From contig CM033106.1 in NCBI GenBank assembly GCA_019321725.1, positions 17,706,551-17,770,550 of the forward strand: DNA of 64,000 bases. The letters run 5' to 3'. Positions 24,043 to 36,800 of the stretch are shown here, piece by piece. The position numbers were made by a program, and so were the translations under genes. Source of the DNA: Paulownia fortunei (Eukaryota > Streptophyta > Magnoliopsida > Lamiales > Paulowniaceae). The first letter of the stretch is position 1; every line of letters starts with the position of its first letter. The notes beneath the pieces were generated by a model. The model was not told the DNA's origin. It worked only from the letters and a program-made list of their open reading frames with translations, and did not search any database.

Positions 24043-25895
24043 TGTTATAGTACTTCCCAGTGCGCTAACTAGACTAGGCATCTTTTATACTCTTATATTT
24101 GTAAAAATAATCTTTTTCAAATTATATTAATAAAATAGGAAATTTTAGTTATCTTTAATTGCATTTAGTTATTAGATAAAGTCCCTAGACCAAACTTAGC
24201 TACAGGGTATGGTCACACATCTGATAGTGATCATGGAATATGACTCTATAGTTTTGGTCTTAAATTAGTTTTGAGTCAATGGCTTTTTGAGATGGGACAT
24301 CGAATAGTCTAATGAACTCACACATATGATGCATGCTTGTATGAGGAAGATGTCTCGCTCCATAAACATTGGAGTTATGATGCTAGTACATATATGTGGG
24401 TGCTTATTAGACAACAAGTATACTGAACAGGTCCACTCAAAATTCTTAATTGGAAACATTGTTTATTGAAATAAAAATTTCCATGTAACTATAGTACACG
24501 ATTAGTCCTTCGACTTGAGGCATCATGGTAGCCTTATGCATGTCGTGTTCTATTTGATGTATCTTCTGATTGCCAGACCATCACAAAAGAGGTACGTTGG
24601 ATGTTGCATTGATATATATGGAGGTTAACGAGTGGCCAACAAAGGATCCGTCACTTGCTGGCAGAACAAGTGAATCTCCTATGTTTTCATAGTTCATGAG
24701 TCAGAAATCCTTGGCCAAGGCGGGATGAATGTTAGATGGGGTTTTTTTAATGATTCGTCATGAGTCATTGAAACTTGAAATGGAATCATAGTTATTGAGC
24801 AATTAGGGTTTCGACTATTAATTTATGCCCTAGACTCAATCGGAAGATTAATTGACAGAATGACCTTACGTGTATGGTACTCGTAATTGAAATAGGTACA
24901 CTCGCTATTTGACCTAAGTTTAGGTAGTCATGATACATTTGTTAGGTGTTTTCCATGACTTTTGAGGTTATTGGAATTAAGAAGTTAATTTCAAGCTGAT
25001 TAATTAATTGGATTAACTATTATTCATAAGTTACAAATATTGCAAGTTCACTGCTAGCTTAGTTGTGAATCTAAAGGGTCACACACAATTTGAGATGGAA
25101 CATTTCTAACTTAGAAATTGATCTAAGGAGTTGGATCCAATTAATTAGGGCTTAAATGAATTCAAGTAGTTGAATTAATTATTCAGTTAAATAATTAGAT
25201 TATTTAATTGAACATAATAAGATTAGGAAGCCTAAATGGAGTGAAGCAAATATTTGAAACATCAAATTAATTTTGTAGTCCATAAATTAATTTAATTATT
25301 AAATTAATTTACCTAATTAAATAATTAGATTATTTATTCGGCCTAACTTGATTAAGTGAGCTAGATAGAACTAATTAATTAGATTTGGGTTAAAATAATT
25401 AATTAGATTAATTATGGGATTTATTTTAAGTCCAAATCCAATTTAAAGAGGCCTGTTATGAGAGGCCATCATAGGTTGTTGAAAAAGGATGAAAACTCAA
25501 GAGTTTGAAATTTTGGGAGATCCTAAATATCTTTAGAAAATATGAAGGGATACAGTTAGAGAATTTTGGGACAACCAAATATCTTTTAACCAATTAAAAG
25601 AAGACCAAAAATACCAAGAGTGGGACTCTTGGAAATTTTTATCCTCCTATTTAAGACACAATGGCGGAAAATTTGAGGCTAATGATAGCCTTTAAATTTT
25701 CAGCCATAGTAAAATTATTAAAGGGAAAATTATTTTCTCTTCCATCATTTATTCCACCAAAATTTCCATCATTTTAATTATGTATTAATTCTTTTATCAC
25801 AAGTTGATAACAAGAACTAATATTCACTATATTCACTCTATAAACTTGGTTAGCAAAAAAATTAGAACTGCTAGCGAAATTCTGAGTATGTGTTC
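24043..25895 (+). repeat. 3' LTR of Ty1/copia element, right end lost
   Basis: Starts TGTTATAGTACTTCCC and parallels the 5' LTR to about 25895 (TAGAACTGCTAGCGAAATTCTGAGT against TAGAATTGCTAGCAAAATTCTAATT). The last roughly 240 bases present in the 5' LTR, including the terminal AATCCAACA, are missing or unrecognisably diverged, so the target duplication cannot be checked. Many point differences show the element is old. Confidence 0.85.
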
Positions 25896-26650
25896 CTGAG
25901 AAAAGAGATAGTAGCTACAGAGGTGTTGGTGCTACGATGCTCGACTCTTACGCTACAGTGCGAGGTTGCGATTTAAGAGAGACAAAGATACTCTGTTGTT
26001 CATTCACCTCTTTTTATTCTCACACTTTCTCTCTTTTCTCCAACACCACTCACAAAACACTAGGTACTCTTACTCCCTCCAAACACACCACACCACTCAC
26101 ACTTAGACCATACCATACCACTTACGAGCCCATCTCTGTAGGTTCTCTCCACAATTGGTAAGTTCTCCAAATTGATTTTTTCTTTCTTGATATGTTTTTT
26201 TCTTTTTAATTTAGATCACTTTCTTCTATACCCAAGTGTCTTGGTTAATGCATTGAAGTTGTAATTGTTATAAGAATGTGATGTTTCTATAATTGAGCTT
26301 AGTGAGAATTTGGGGGCAAGGGCTTACAAGATTTGCATGACTATGGGTTTTACATTGGGGCGCACCATGTGTTTGCTAAAATGCTTGACTGAAAATTGAG
26401 TGCAACACATGACCTTTTCCATCATTTTCAGCATGTAGTCCTCATGTCGAATTAGATTCCAGCATACATTTCATGAATCATGCCCTTTCACTTTTAAGAA
26501 TGATGCGAATTTTTCATGTTCCAAACACTATTTGTGTAATGTGCATATATGATGCAAACGTGATAATTTTTGCTTTCTCCTCTATCCTATTTCTTATCTT
26601 GACTAACTGCACATGTTTGAGCATTGATCATGAAATATTATTTTCTCCTT
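25896..26650. other. Unassigned sequence left of assembly gap
   Basis: No recognised gene. Contains a C/T-rich stretch (26000-26110) and one open frame that runs into the N gap and is meaningless. Its origin is unclear; it does not obviously continue the copia LTR or the inverted LTR to its right. Confidence 0.4.
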
Positions 26651-26750
26651 NNNNNNNNNNNNNNNNNNNNNNNNNNNNNNNNNNNNNNNNNNNNNNNNNN
26701 NNNNNNNNNNNNNNNNNNNNNNNNNNNNNNNNNNNNNNNNNNNNNNNNNN
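26651..26750. other. Assembly gap, 100 N
   Basis: Exactly 100 N, the usual placeholder for a scaffold gap of unknown size. It abuts a repeat that has a second copy 20 kb away, which plausibly caused the assembly break. Confidence 0.98.
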
Positions 26751-29114
26751 CTCCCCATACACTTACAGGAGCTCCAACAGCAACCTAGCCAGCAAAAGAT
26801 ACTTCAAGCATTATCGTGCTCACCTACAATGCATAAACTATATAAGCTAATGCTCAGCAAGTAAAGATTATGCATGTCAAAGAATAATCTACAATATCAA
26901 GTCATGCATCTCAAAATGCTATGCCCACAATGCAATTCCATGCATCAAAACATTTCTCTCAAAATCATTTTTTTCTTGAGCCCCTGACCAATGCTACTAT
27001 CTCATGCACTGGAAAAGAGCTCTGCACACCACCATAATCCAATGACCAATAATGATATAAGCATGTGCATACTCATAAGCATGCGCATACTCATAAGCAT
27101 GCAAATCCATGCATGCAAACCTATAAATACATGTATATAACTATGCAAATCTATGCATGCTTTGGTGCACTAGTAGCAGTCAGCAAAATATTTTTTTTAC
27201 TCAGAATCATGCCATACAATGCAAAATTATCACAATACTCATATATGACGCATGCACTTGCCAATGCCCATGTATGTATGCTCAATAGACATGAATGACA
27301 GTAATGTGTGCCCTCTGCTATATATATTTACTATGTCTATGTATTGTAGTTGCAAATGAATCTTTGCTCATATTTCACTTAGTTGGTGGATAGTCTAGAT
27401 TTGTTTAGTGTTCCTCTCCAACCTTAGATGTAAAATATCCTGTAATATTACCCAACATCAAGCACCATTCCCAATTTAGTAAGTTGAAAGTACAAAATCT
27501 CATACTAAGACCTTAAACACCAAGCTATCTAGGTAACAATCAGGCTTTCACAAACTAGAACCCAATATAATCCCTTAAATACCATAATTTTTTATCTTAG
27601 ATATATGTAAATATCATATAATTGAAGTATTATCACTCTAATAGCATGTACCTAATTGTTAATACTCAATAGCAACATGTCTAGGTAAACATGCTAAGTT
27701 ATCAAATGGGACAGATTTTCACCTTCTAATTTCCTTGCTGCCACATTAGGTTTCATAGATATTTTGACATCCTTAGGAATATTTATTCACTCTAAAATTT
27801 TTACTACAATTAAATAACATGTAGAAAAATATAACCATACCATAAAGTTTCCAAAACACATGGGTCTAGGTCCCCTAATTCAGTCCCCTTCATAGCACAC
27901 CAGAACAGATATTCTTACTTTGGCAGTTTTGAGTGTTTCTTCAATATCATGCCCTGTTTCAATTTCTAATCGATGAGAATTTATTCCAATACTCTTAACT
28001 CATATATAAACGTGTATATGATGATACTTATAGGTTTTATTCAATATACCATACACTTTTGAAGCCTAAAACACAAGAATACAACAAGGTGATAGTTTCT
28101 AGCACAAGTGTTTTCTATCAAGTATTTGCAACTAAAAACCCTTTCTTTGTGCACCAACGCCTATCTAATAACATACTAACACATTTATAAATAATATTAA
28201 AAGCTTAATAATCTAATAAACCTCAAAATAAATCTAAAAGTCATGTTAAACCCGTAGGTTAAGCTTACCTTACACAGTTTTCTACTTGAACTTGTTTATT
28301 TCTCCTTCTCTTTGCTTGTTTTGCCTCCTTTTTTGGTTGGAATCACTTAGGACCTATTTAGAGATCTTTTTATATGTATTTAGAATCTGAAATGGTGCAG
28401 AATAAGGTTCAAGTCATGGCTGTTAGTTTAAGATAGAAGAATAGGTTGAGGTGCTAGCTTGATAGGTCTAAGCATGAGGTGGTATAAGCTTGAGGTGGCA
28501 TGTAATGGTATAATATGATTTTCTCCCTTATCTTGTAGCCTTAATCTTATGTGTCTCATATATTCTTATTTGGTTACAATCTATCTTAGTCACCATTCAT
28601 TTTCGTAGATAATTCCTATGTCCATTCATTAGGTTCTTCACCCGAAAAATCATCTATTGCCCGATTGATAAGTTTATGCACGATAGTGTTACAAACCTAT
28701 GAACCTAGTTATATAACATTTAAATTATAGTATTATATATCTAGTTATCCCAAGTGTATGATTTAAATATACATATACATATAATATTAAAATTCATGAT
28801 CAAACCGACTCACTTTCTATAAACTTTTCACTGACGCCTTTTGCACTCCTAAGGTTACCACGTGTAACCTAGCACTATTTACTATATTAATACCTAAATT
28901 TCTTCTTATCTCAATACAAAATCAACCACTTAGGTTAGGAAATTCTACAACTAATATCGTGTGAGAGTTTAAGAATTAAGTTTAATATTCAAGAATGTCG
29001 TATAAAAGAAATAAAATATGTAATGTCAATATAAATGCAAGTAGTATATAAAATTAGCACATAATGCATGAATCATAAATGGCCAGATGAGTAGTAAGAG
29101 GTTCGGGTATCACA
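26751..29114 (-). repeat. Inverted partial copy of the 2.9-kb LTR
   Basis: Reverse complement of about 6276-8790. The minus-strand start TGTGATACCCGAACCTCTTA lies at 29114 (plus strand TCACA at 29110-29114). Other matches: CATCAAGCACCATTCCCAATTTAG (27458 region) against 8100-8125, and CTCACCTACAATGCATAAACTATA (26819 region) against 8720-8745. Its 3' end is lost in the gap. Moderately diverged from the first copy, with small indels. Confidence 0.85.
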
Positions 29115-30120
29115 GAAAACAAAATATACATCACATGTATAAAATCTAATCCCTAATTCCATGCAATTTTTTATTTGCATTTTTTATTATTTGCTTAATT
29201 AAATTAAATGACTTAGTTACGTGAGATTATACATTTTATGCACTCTGATTGATGCAAGGTATGAAGGAATCTAAATTTCTAATATTCCACACGAGCACCT
29301 TCATCAGATCTCCCAAAAAGATTCACCAAAGAGCTCCAAGCAGCATAGCCCCTCCAATAATATCCACACTTTGAACAAACCTACATGTAATAAATCCTTG
29401 CTACTGAATTTACACTCTTTGTTTCTAATCTAATTTTGGGAGTGAAGTATATTTCTTAAATCAATAAATGATTAGAAGATTTATACTTTGATCAAAAAGG
29501 GATGGAACTTTTTTATGGGTAGACTTTTCTTGTAGAAAGAGAGTAAAAGAAAAACACAACAAATAGATATGGGAGAGGGCTGAGACTTTGTGTTCTTTAC
29601 TTTCTATCATTTTTGCCCCCTTGTGTGTATTTGTACACACAAGGTGTTCCTGACCTAATTTCATTTGGTCTCCAACTCTTTCTTTTCTTATCCTCATCTC
29701 TTTTTAAATTCAATTAGGAAATTTTCTCCTTCCTTATCTCTTTTTTCTTCCTCTCCAAGACAAAAGTCTTTCCATCTATAACTAGGAGTCTTTAATTCTT
29801 GTAAATAAAACTCTGAATGAGCCTTTGACCCATGGGCTTGGACTTCAATTGAATATTAAGTACGCTGCCCCAGTTGACAACCTCTAATAATATTATACCA
29901 TTAAGCTCAAAGTTTATAATCCTTCGACAAGAATCCTAAGTCTAAGTTTGAGTTGGTAGTATCTCCATCAATTAGTAAAGCCCAATGTAATTTAATTGAT
30001 CAACTTAAATAATTAATTGGTTCTATAAAAAGGCCATCTAATCAAATTAGGCACAATTAAAATAATTCTATTATATTAATCGATTAAATTAATTTCTCTT
30101 AAATTAATTTAAGCCTAGCT
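29115..30120 (-). repeat. Probable 3' portion of a copia-family LTR, minus strand
   Basis: AT-rich stretch whose reverse complement has the order of motifs of the copia LTR distal half: AAGTCCAAGCCCATGGG (29825-29845) against AAGTCCAAATCCAATT in 25420-25440, and AATTAATT-rich text before it. Similarity is weak. No gene recognised; the 78-codon frame at 29461-29697 is not supported. Confidence 0.45.
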
Positions 30121-30811
30121 AATATCCAATTAGTTAATTAACTCATTCCCTAGCGTCTAATATTCATCCTATCTTGGTCAAGTTTTTTGGGATCAAGGAT
30201 TATGAAAATATAGGAGATTCAGCTATTATACTAGATATGTAGCGTATCCTTTGTTAGCCACTCACCAACCTTCATACACGAAGACCATACACCCAACATA
30301 AATCCCTTGTGATTTTCATGCAATCAGAAAGTACATCAAAGTATATGATATTGTATATAAGGCTACCATGGTGCCTCAAGTAGAAGGACTAGTTACTATC
30401 ATAACTAGAAAATTCTCATTCGACAAACAACATTTTCCAATTGAGAATTTTTCATAAGTCAGTTTGGTGTACTTATTTTCTAACAAGCACCTGCACATAT
30501 GCACTAGCATCCCCATGTCAATATCTATGAAAAGAAACATCTTTTTTTTAGACATGAATCATTGTGTGATCCTGTCGGGCTTATCGATGTCTTATCTCAA
30601 TGAACCCTCGACTCAAAATAAGTTTAAGATCAAGTCCATCGAGGCATGTTCCATAATCATCATCGCTTGCGCGACATGCCCTATAGGTATGTATGATTGA
30701 AGGGCTTTATCTAATTGATAAAATAATTAAAGATAAAAAAATACTTATTAATAAAAATTATTAATAAGATTATTTTTATCACTAATTAGCTCATCGAGCA
30801 CAATTCTAACT
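30121..30811 (-). repeat. Copia-family LTR fragment, minus strand
   Basis: Reverse complement of the first part of the copia LTR at 24043-24740. Clear matches: GGCTACCATGGTGCCTCAAG (30361-30380) to the complement of 24514-24533; CATCCTATCTTGGTCAAG (30166) to CTTGGCCAAGGCGGGATG; GGGCTTTATCTAATTGATAAA (30702) to TTAGTTATTAGATAAAGTCC. The left end (TGTTA-like) is near 30811. An independent, diverged insertion of the same family. Confidence 0.72.
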
Positions 30812-32041
30812 GAATGGACACATAAGACTCTATTCCTTCTTTAGTTCCCTCTTCTTTTGGGTGATGTCCTTCTAATCTAAGTACTCTTCAATCCTTCCAC
30901 CTTTAGAATTTGGATTTCTAATCTAATTCTTAATTGGATCTTGATCCCATCAAATTCATAATTATTGGACTTAGGCCTAATTAATTAATTAATTAATTAT
31001 GCCAATTTAATTGATTCAATTAAATAAATACCCACTAATTAATTGATCTAATCAGCTAATTAATTATTCATTTTGGCATTCCCTAATCTTACTAGGTCCA
31101 ATCAATTTATCCATCAATTAATAAATAAATTCAACACAGGAATTAATTGAAGCCATAAAACTAATTAATTATATTAATTAATTACTCAATCAACAATAGG
31201 ATTAAATCCTAAGCAAGAAACGAGCTTTTTTAAATTAGTGTGTGACACCTTAGGTTCACCAATAAGCTACTAGTGGATTCACAACTCTTGTTACTAAATA
31301 AATAATTGATATTATTTTGATTAATCCTCTTAAATTTAAGTCTCTAAGAACCCACCAATAATTGTTTGTGTCTAACAACATGCCATAATGACTTAGGTGA
31401 AATAGTGAACTTTTTCAATTACGTGAACAATGCATGGTCCTTCCATCAACTAATTTTCCGATTGGATCTAGGGTATGACTATTAGTCTCCTACACGGTTT
31501 TATAGGCTGATTATTCATATTTTTTGCAAGAAAAATAATATTTTTCCTCCCAAAAATCGTCCACCCCTCCTTTGTATTCCTAATTATAACCCTCTTTAGG
31601 AATACAAAGTCTTATACCTACATACAAAAATTATTTTGTATATTGTTCCAATTCATAATTCTTTAAGTTAGAATTATCGAATTAGTTCAATTAGCATATA
31701 ATTGCGAGTGGATATCTAAGGTGTGGATATATTTAGAGAATATACAATTGGAGCTCTAGGATGAACCAGTTCATTGAATTTGTGAAAATTTAAGAAATTC
31801 TAATTTCAGCATCAAAAGATACGAATAATTTGGATCGTTGCATGTCTTCTGCAATCAATCAAGGCTTGTAGGTAAAAACCCTATTATTCCCATATTGGAA
31901 TTAAATATCACACACTCGATCCAATTATACTAGCAACGGGATACATATGTTTATAAATTATGAATGTATTCATGATTTATGTTTTATGAAAATTTTAAAA
32001 TTCAGTTGCACCATTCATGTTGGGGTTATGTGAACCCAACA
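30812..32041 (-). repeat. Second copia-LTR-derived fragment
   Basis: The reverse complement of 31395-31500 reads like 24815-24930: CTAGATCCAATCGGAAAATTAGTTGA and TATTTCACCTAAGT. It also has ACTAGGTCCAATC near 31094 against the AATAAGATTAGG region. It ends in a short palindrome, TGTTGGGG..AACCCAACA (32018-32041), which could be an LTR terminus on either strand. The arrangement with the previous fragment is scrambled, so nested insertion or rearrangement is likely. Confidence 0.5.
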
Positions 32042-32383
32042 GTCCCATCCCAAAGTATAAAATATACACATACATCTACATGTATATGTATACATACATA
32101 TGATATAAAATATATATGTACACAAATATATATATATATATGTAATAGGTTTGAGATGGTTTTAGGGCAGGGTAGGGTGGAGCGGGGCACGGGTGTTGTC
32201 AATGGACGATAGTATGGTGCGGTGAGTGGGGCTCCGTTGATGGCAGAGAGGTTGTTTGGTATGGGCGAGGTTTGGTGGGTTGGTATGGGCACTGGATTGG
32301 CGAGGGTAGGTGTGGCGAGGGTAGGTGTAGCGGGAGATGATGAAAAGAATACAAAGAAAGAATAAAAAATATATAAGGAGTTG

Positions 32384-32410
32384 TTTTAGTTTTAGTTTTA
32401 GTTTTAGTTT
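32384..32410 (+). repeat. (TTTTAG)n short tandem repeat
   Basis: About four and a half copies of TTTTAG. Resembles, but is not, the plant telomere unit TTTAGGG. Confidence 0.85.
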
Positions 32411-33365
32411 AAATTTAAGAAAAAGTAATAACTTTGTAGTTAAATTATGTTTAGCCCCTCTATTCAAAGTGAATATAAAAAATATTGAGTATATTATTGA
32501 ATATTATAAAACATTACATTAGTTTCAAGAGGATCTTTGTCTCAAAATATTTTGTAAACAGTATCTCCGAGGGAAAAATAAAATATTTGTATCTTTTTTT
32601 TATTGATATCAGTATTTTTTATGACGTTCAGTGACATTAAATGCAATCTGATGGAGATAAACGTTAGGACGATAGGTAAAATTTTAACACTAAGAGGGAT
32701 AATTTTTGTGATAAAATACTAATTATCAATAGTTATTAACAATCAATAACCAGTTATTAACAACTATCAACTATCCAACTATTATTAAAGTAAACATATA
32801 CCTATAGTTTTTGTGGAATTCTAATGTAATTTTGGACCTTAAATATTAACAAGGAAATGAAAGAAATAATAAAAATGAAATATAAAATTATATAATTTCG
32901 TGTGAGTATAATCTTTTATTAAGAATGTTTTTTTTTTTAACTAAAATACAAGATCCAAAGATTGTGGAAAGGAAAATAGTACGAAAAAGAACCAAAATTC
33001 ATAACCCCGAACTATTTTGGTTGCTTAGGGAAATTGAGTTTGTTAGCATTTTGCTTAGCCTGGTTGTCATGCAACACCAATCACGCTCCCTAGTCCCTAC
33101 GTACCTCTCCTCATCCGCCTCCCAACACCCCTGGAGGCTGGGGCACCCCATTCTTGCTGGTTGGCTCCAGCAAAATAAGCATGCATTTGAGTACATAACA
33201 GAGGAAATTCTTGCGAGAGCAATCAATGTATCAATGTGTGTATTCACAAAATCATGCTTACAGACTAATTAAATAGTGATAAATTGCAGTTTTAGATAAT
33301 GCAAAGCCCAAGCTTCTGCTTTAAAAGTTGTGGGGTTTTTTTACTCTCCTCTACTTTCCATTTTC

Positions 33366-33660
33366 TGTTAATAATTCTGTTACTGCAATTCTATTGCAAA
33401 TTCCGTGGAGCTGTATAAATTTGATTCCAGTTGTATAAAAATGATTGAGCAAATTCAATTTCTCTATATCACTTTGTGAGCAAAAGTTCCTCGTTCAGGA
33501 TTAGCAACTCCTCAAATTCCAGCCAGTCACGCGGCTATACGGTTTGCTTTATATTTCCTGTTATAATTCAATTACTGCAACTTCCATGGAGCTGTATGAA
33601 TCTGATTCGACCTGTATAAAATCCATTCAAATTTTGATTTTCCAAAATTCACTTTGTCTC
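33366..33660 (+). repeat. Direct duplication in the proximal promoter/5' UTR region
   Basis: 33366-33480 and 33557-33660 share the order AATTC(T/A)(G/A)TTACTGCAA, TTCC(G/A)TGGAGCTGTAT(A/G)AAT(T/C)TGATTC, TGTATAAAA and a (A/T)TCACTTTGT ending. The units are diverged and separated by 76 bases. They lie 200-490 bases before the ATG of the mannosidase gene, so they may contain duplicated regulatory or TSS sequence (inference). Confidence 0.7.
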
Positions 33661-33858
33661 TGTATAACTCGGTGGGTGAAGGAAATCTTGTTTAAGATTG
33701 ATTCAATTCCTCAATCCTCGAGGAATTGTCTTTCTTTCTTCTCTCATTATAATATGATCCCATCACAAACCCACAAAAAATTTCAGTCACATTCACAGCT
33801 ATTTTAACTTGGTTTCTCAAAGTGGGCCGGTAAATTAGACTGAGTGATAAGCTGTTTG

Positions 33859-36800
33859 ATGGCTGCGGCGATAGGGAAGAGAGTGCTGGACAAAGGGTGG
33901 CTGGCGGCACGGTCCACTGAGGTCGACCTCACCGGTGTTCAGCTCACCACCACTCATCCTCCTTCTCATCAGTCCCCATGGATGGAAGCTGTCGTACCCG
34001 GAACGTAATTTTATTCCCTCTTTCCATGAGATTTCTTTTGATGTGTCAATCATTTTGTCAATCATGATATATGCATAATCCAATGAGGTCTTGCCTAAAT
34101 AATATTACTGGGGCTCAAAAATTTGTGGTCTTAAGTTCGAGTTCAGGTAGCTATTTGTCTACTTTTATAGTATTTAATTAGTTGATGTAGATTATTATTT
34201 GTTATTAAAGGTCTATTGGTTGATTGTCCATTGATTAGTTCTTGATGATTAATATTCCCGATGTGATATGTACACATTGACATTGCATTTGGATGCATAC
34301 AGTTAGAATTGAACTGGAATGAGATGAGTCTACAATATAGTAATAGTATTCTTTGGCTCAATTATAGTAGAATTCATTTGGGACTTTGTTAAATTACGAA
34401 AATATAGTGTATCTAAGTCAATTTATTGACTTTTCTGGTTCTTTTTAGTTTGATGGGAATGAGCTTATTAGGTTTCTGCTTTGCATTAACCGCCACTAAT
34501 GTATTCACTTTGTTAGTCCGCGAAGCGGTCCAACATTTCTTAATTCATTTCTTATATATTAGTAAATAAACGGAAAAGGTGGATAGTTTCTCTTTTCTTC
34601 TGAATGAATTATAACAGAACTGCCTTCACCTCCACAATTGAAGTTGGCTGATTTTGAATGTCAGTGTCTTGGCAACCCTTGTGAAGAACAAGCTTGTGCC
34701 GGATCCCTTCTATGGGTTAGAAAACGAGGCGATTATAGATATTGCTGACTCTGGGAGGCAATACTACACTTTCTGGTTTTTCATAACGTTTGAATGCGAG
34801 CTGGTAAGTGGTACTTTGGCCTAAATTATGTCCGGTAATATTTCGTTTGATATACATATCTTCTTATGATTGTAGTATCACTATTTTATGGTTTTTATGC
34901 ATACTATTGATGTTTATTGCAAGCTTTGGTCTTCTGTTTATGGATTTTCTACTTGAAGAATCTTTGATATATGCTGAAATCCATTCTTTACCTTGTCATA
35001 TTGGTGGGATAAGTGACAATTTACCATCTCTTGTCATATGCTCTAATTACTGTTATTATCTGGTCAAAGTATGCAGAGGCATATACTAACAGGGACTTGA
35101 AACAAGTTTTGTGCTTGAAACTAATAAGATTTAAGCATTGGCCATCAACAGATGCTCTAACTTCCCAAAATACAAAAAAAAAAATTATTCAATGTAATGC
35201 ACAGGGAAACTATTTTTCCTTGTATTTGGTGAAATCTGTTATTTCTTACAGCTGTTAGAGAAAAAGGATGCTGTTAACTAAAACTGCAAGCTGGAAAATT
35301 GCGCGGTCCTTCAAAAAATGATAAGTGCGTAGCTGTTTGTGTGAAAGTGACTGATAATATCTGAGAGATAGCAGAAGAGACAAGAGAACTATCAACCTGC
35401 TTAATCAACATTACAATCTCTATGTCAGACCTGATTCACTGATCGTTAAAGCTTATTTTTTTTTGTCAGGAATTAAATTCAGTAATAATCCTGAAACCGA
35501 AATCAAAATATTTAAGTATTTTGTTGTCAATATTGGCTTCAAATAAATTTCAAATTTCCTTTTGCTAGTAGCACTTTGTGAGGAAATAAAGTTGAAAATG
35601 GATGTTACCAATAAATTTTAGGCTATTTATATTGTGCCAAAAAACCAAAACATATCTAATTTGTAATTCCAACATTTGTATCAGTTATTGTAATAATGTT
35701 TAGAGCAGATTAATTAGAGGGAACCATAGGATTTCGACGATGTTTAGGTATTGTTTATGAAGTACCAGAAATTATTTTGATACCATTATCCACAATACAC
35801 CTTCCAAAGGTCATAATGAACTAAGATAAAAATGCAAATTCTGGATGAGTTGAGGCAGATAAATGACACACCATAAACAGATTTGCTTATTTGAAGTGAA
35901 GATGATATAAGATTATTTAATATGCATATAATCAATTAACTTGAGGAAAACGTTGCTCATAAGTTGAATTCATTGTTTAATAATTGATGTCAAAGTGCTG
36001 TTAGTGGTACTCTTCATACATAAGTTATGATTAAGTATTGTATTGCCAAAGAAGGATCTCATCCTGATAGTTACGGACCAGTTTAGGATGGTCATATTTT
36101 TTCTTGAATATATGTTGGTATTTTGAATTTTCATTATCATGTCTTCCTCAATCCCTAAGTAGTTCAATTCACATCATGCCTTCTTAAGATCTTCGCTTTA
36201 TGGAAGCTCTCGGGAGCAGTGATTATAGTGCAGAAGCATAACAAAGTTGCTGCAATTTTAAGTGGCTATAGTCTGTTATAGCAGAGTAATTTAGATGATT
36301 GTGTGACATTAGGTCTGCCAGGTCAATGTGCTGATTGCATTAATTATTATAAAACATAATTCTGAGAAAATAAAGGTTCAGTTAAGTAGTTACACATGAA
36401 ATAGTTCTGAAGTAATTCGTTGGCGATCATTAACCACAACTCCTTCAGGTCAGTATATCAAACCAGAGAATATGCAAAAGCTCATGAGAAAGTCCCTTCT
36501 GAGTTTACTCTAAGTTTGTGTATGATTAAAACTCTTCTAAAGATCAGCGGAAAGCATTTACTTTCAATCAAGTGATTGATTGCTAATAAATTGAGCTCTC
36601 TGTCAATAACATCAGTGGTTCAATCAGTTTACATACACATGTGATGTACATTTAGCAATCTCAACATCAATGATTTTCCGGCATTCGGTAGCTGCATTTA
36701 ACACATTTTATATCCATCAAAATGGGGGAAAAACAGAAAGGCATGTCAGCTGTGTGCTTGACCTGCAAACCATTAGGGCTTTGTATTAGAGATGAAGCCA

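Larger units (their letters stand above)
32042..33858. other. Intergenic / upstream region of the mannosidase gene
   Basis: Contains (TA)n at about 32125-32143, a G-rich stretch 32160-32340, a (TTTTAG)n run at 32384-32410, AT-rich DNA, and an imperfect direct duplication at 33366-33480 / 33557-33660 just upstream of the start codon. No gene supported. The 115-codon frame at 32925-33272 has no family resemblance. Confidence 0.5.

Noticed and set aside
26473..26850. 125-codon frame spanning the N gap
   Set aside because: More than a quarter of it is unknown bases; the right part is inverted LTR sequence.
32384..32410. Possible interstitial telomere repeat
   Set aside because: The unit is TTTTAG, not TTTAGGG, and the array is under five copies.
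32925..33272. 115-codon frame upstream of the mannosidase gene
   Set aside because: No recognisable family, no splice partners, composition like the surrounding intergenic DNA.
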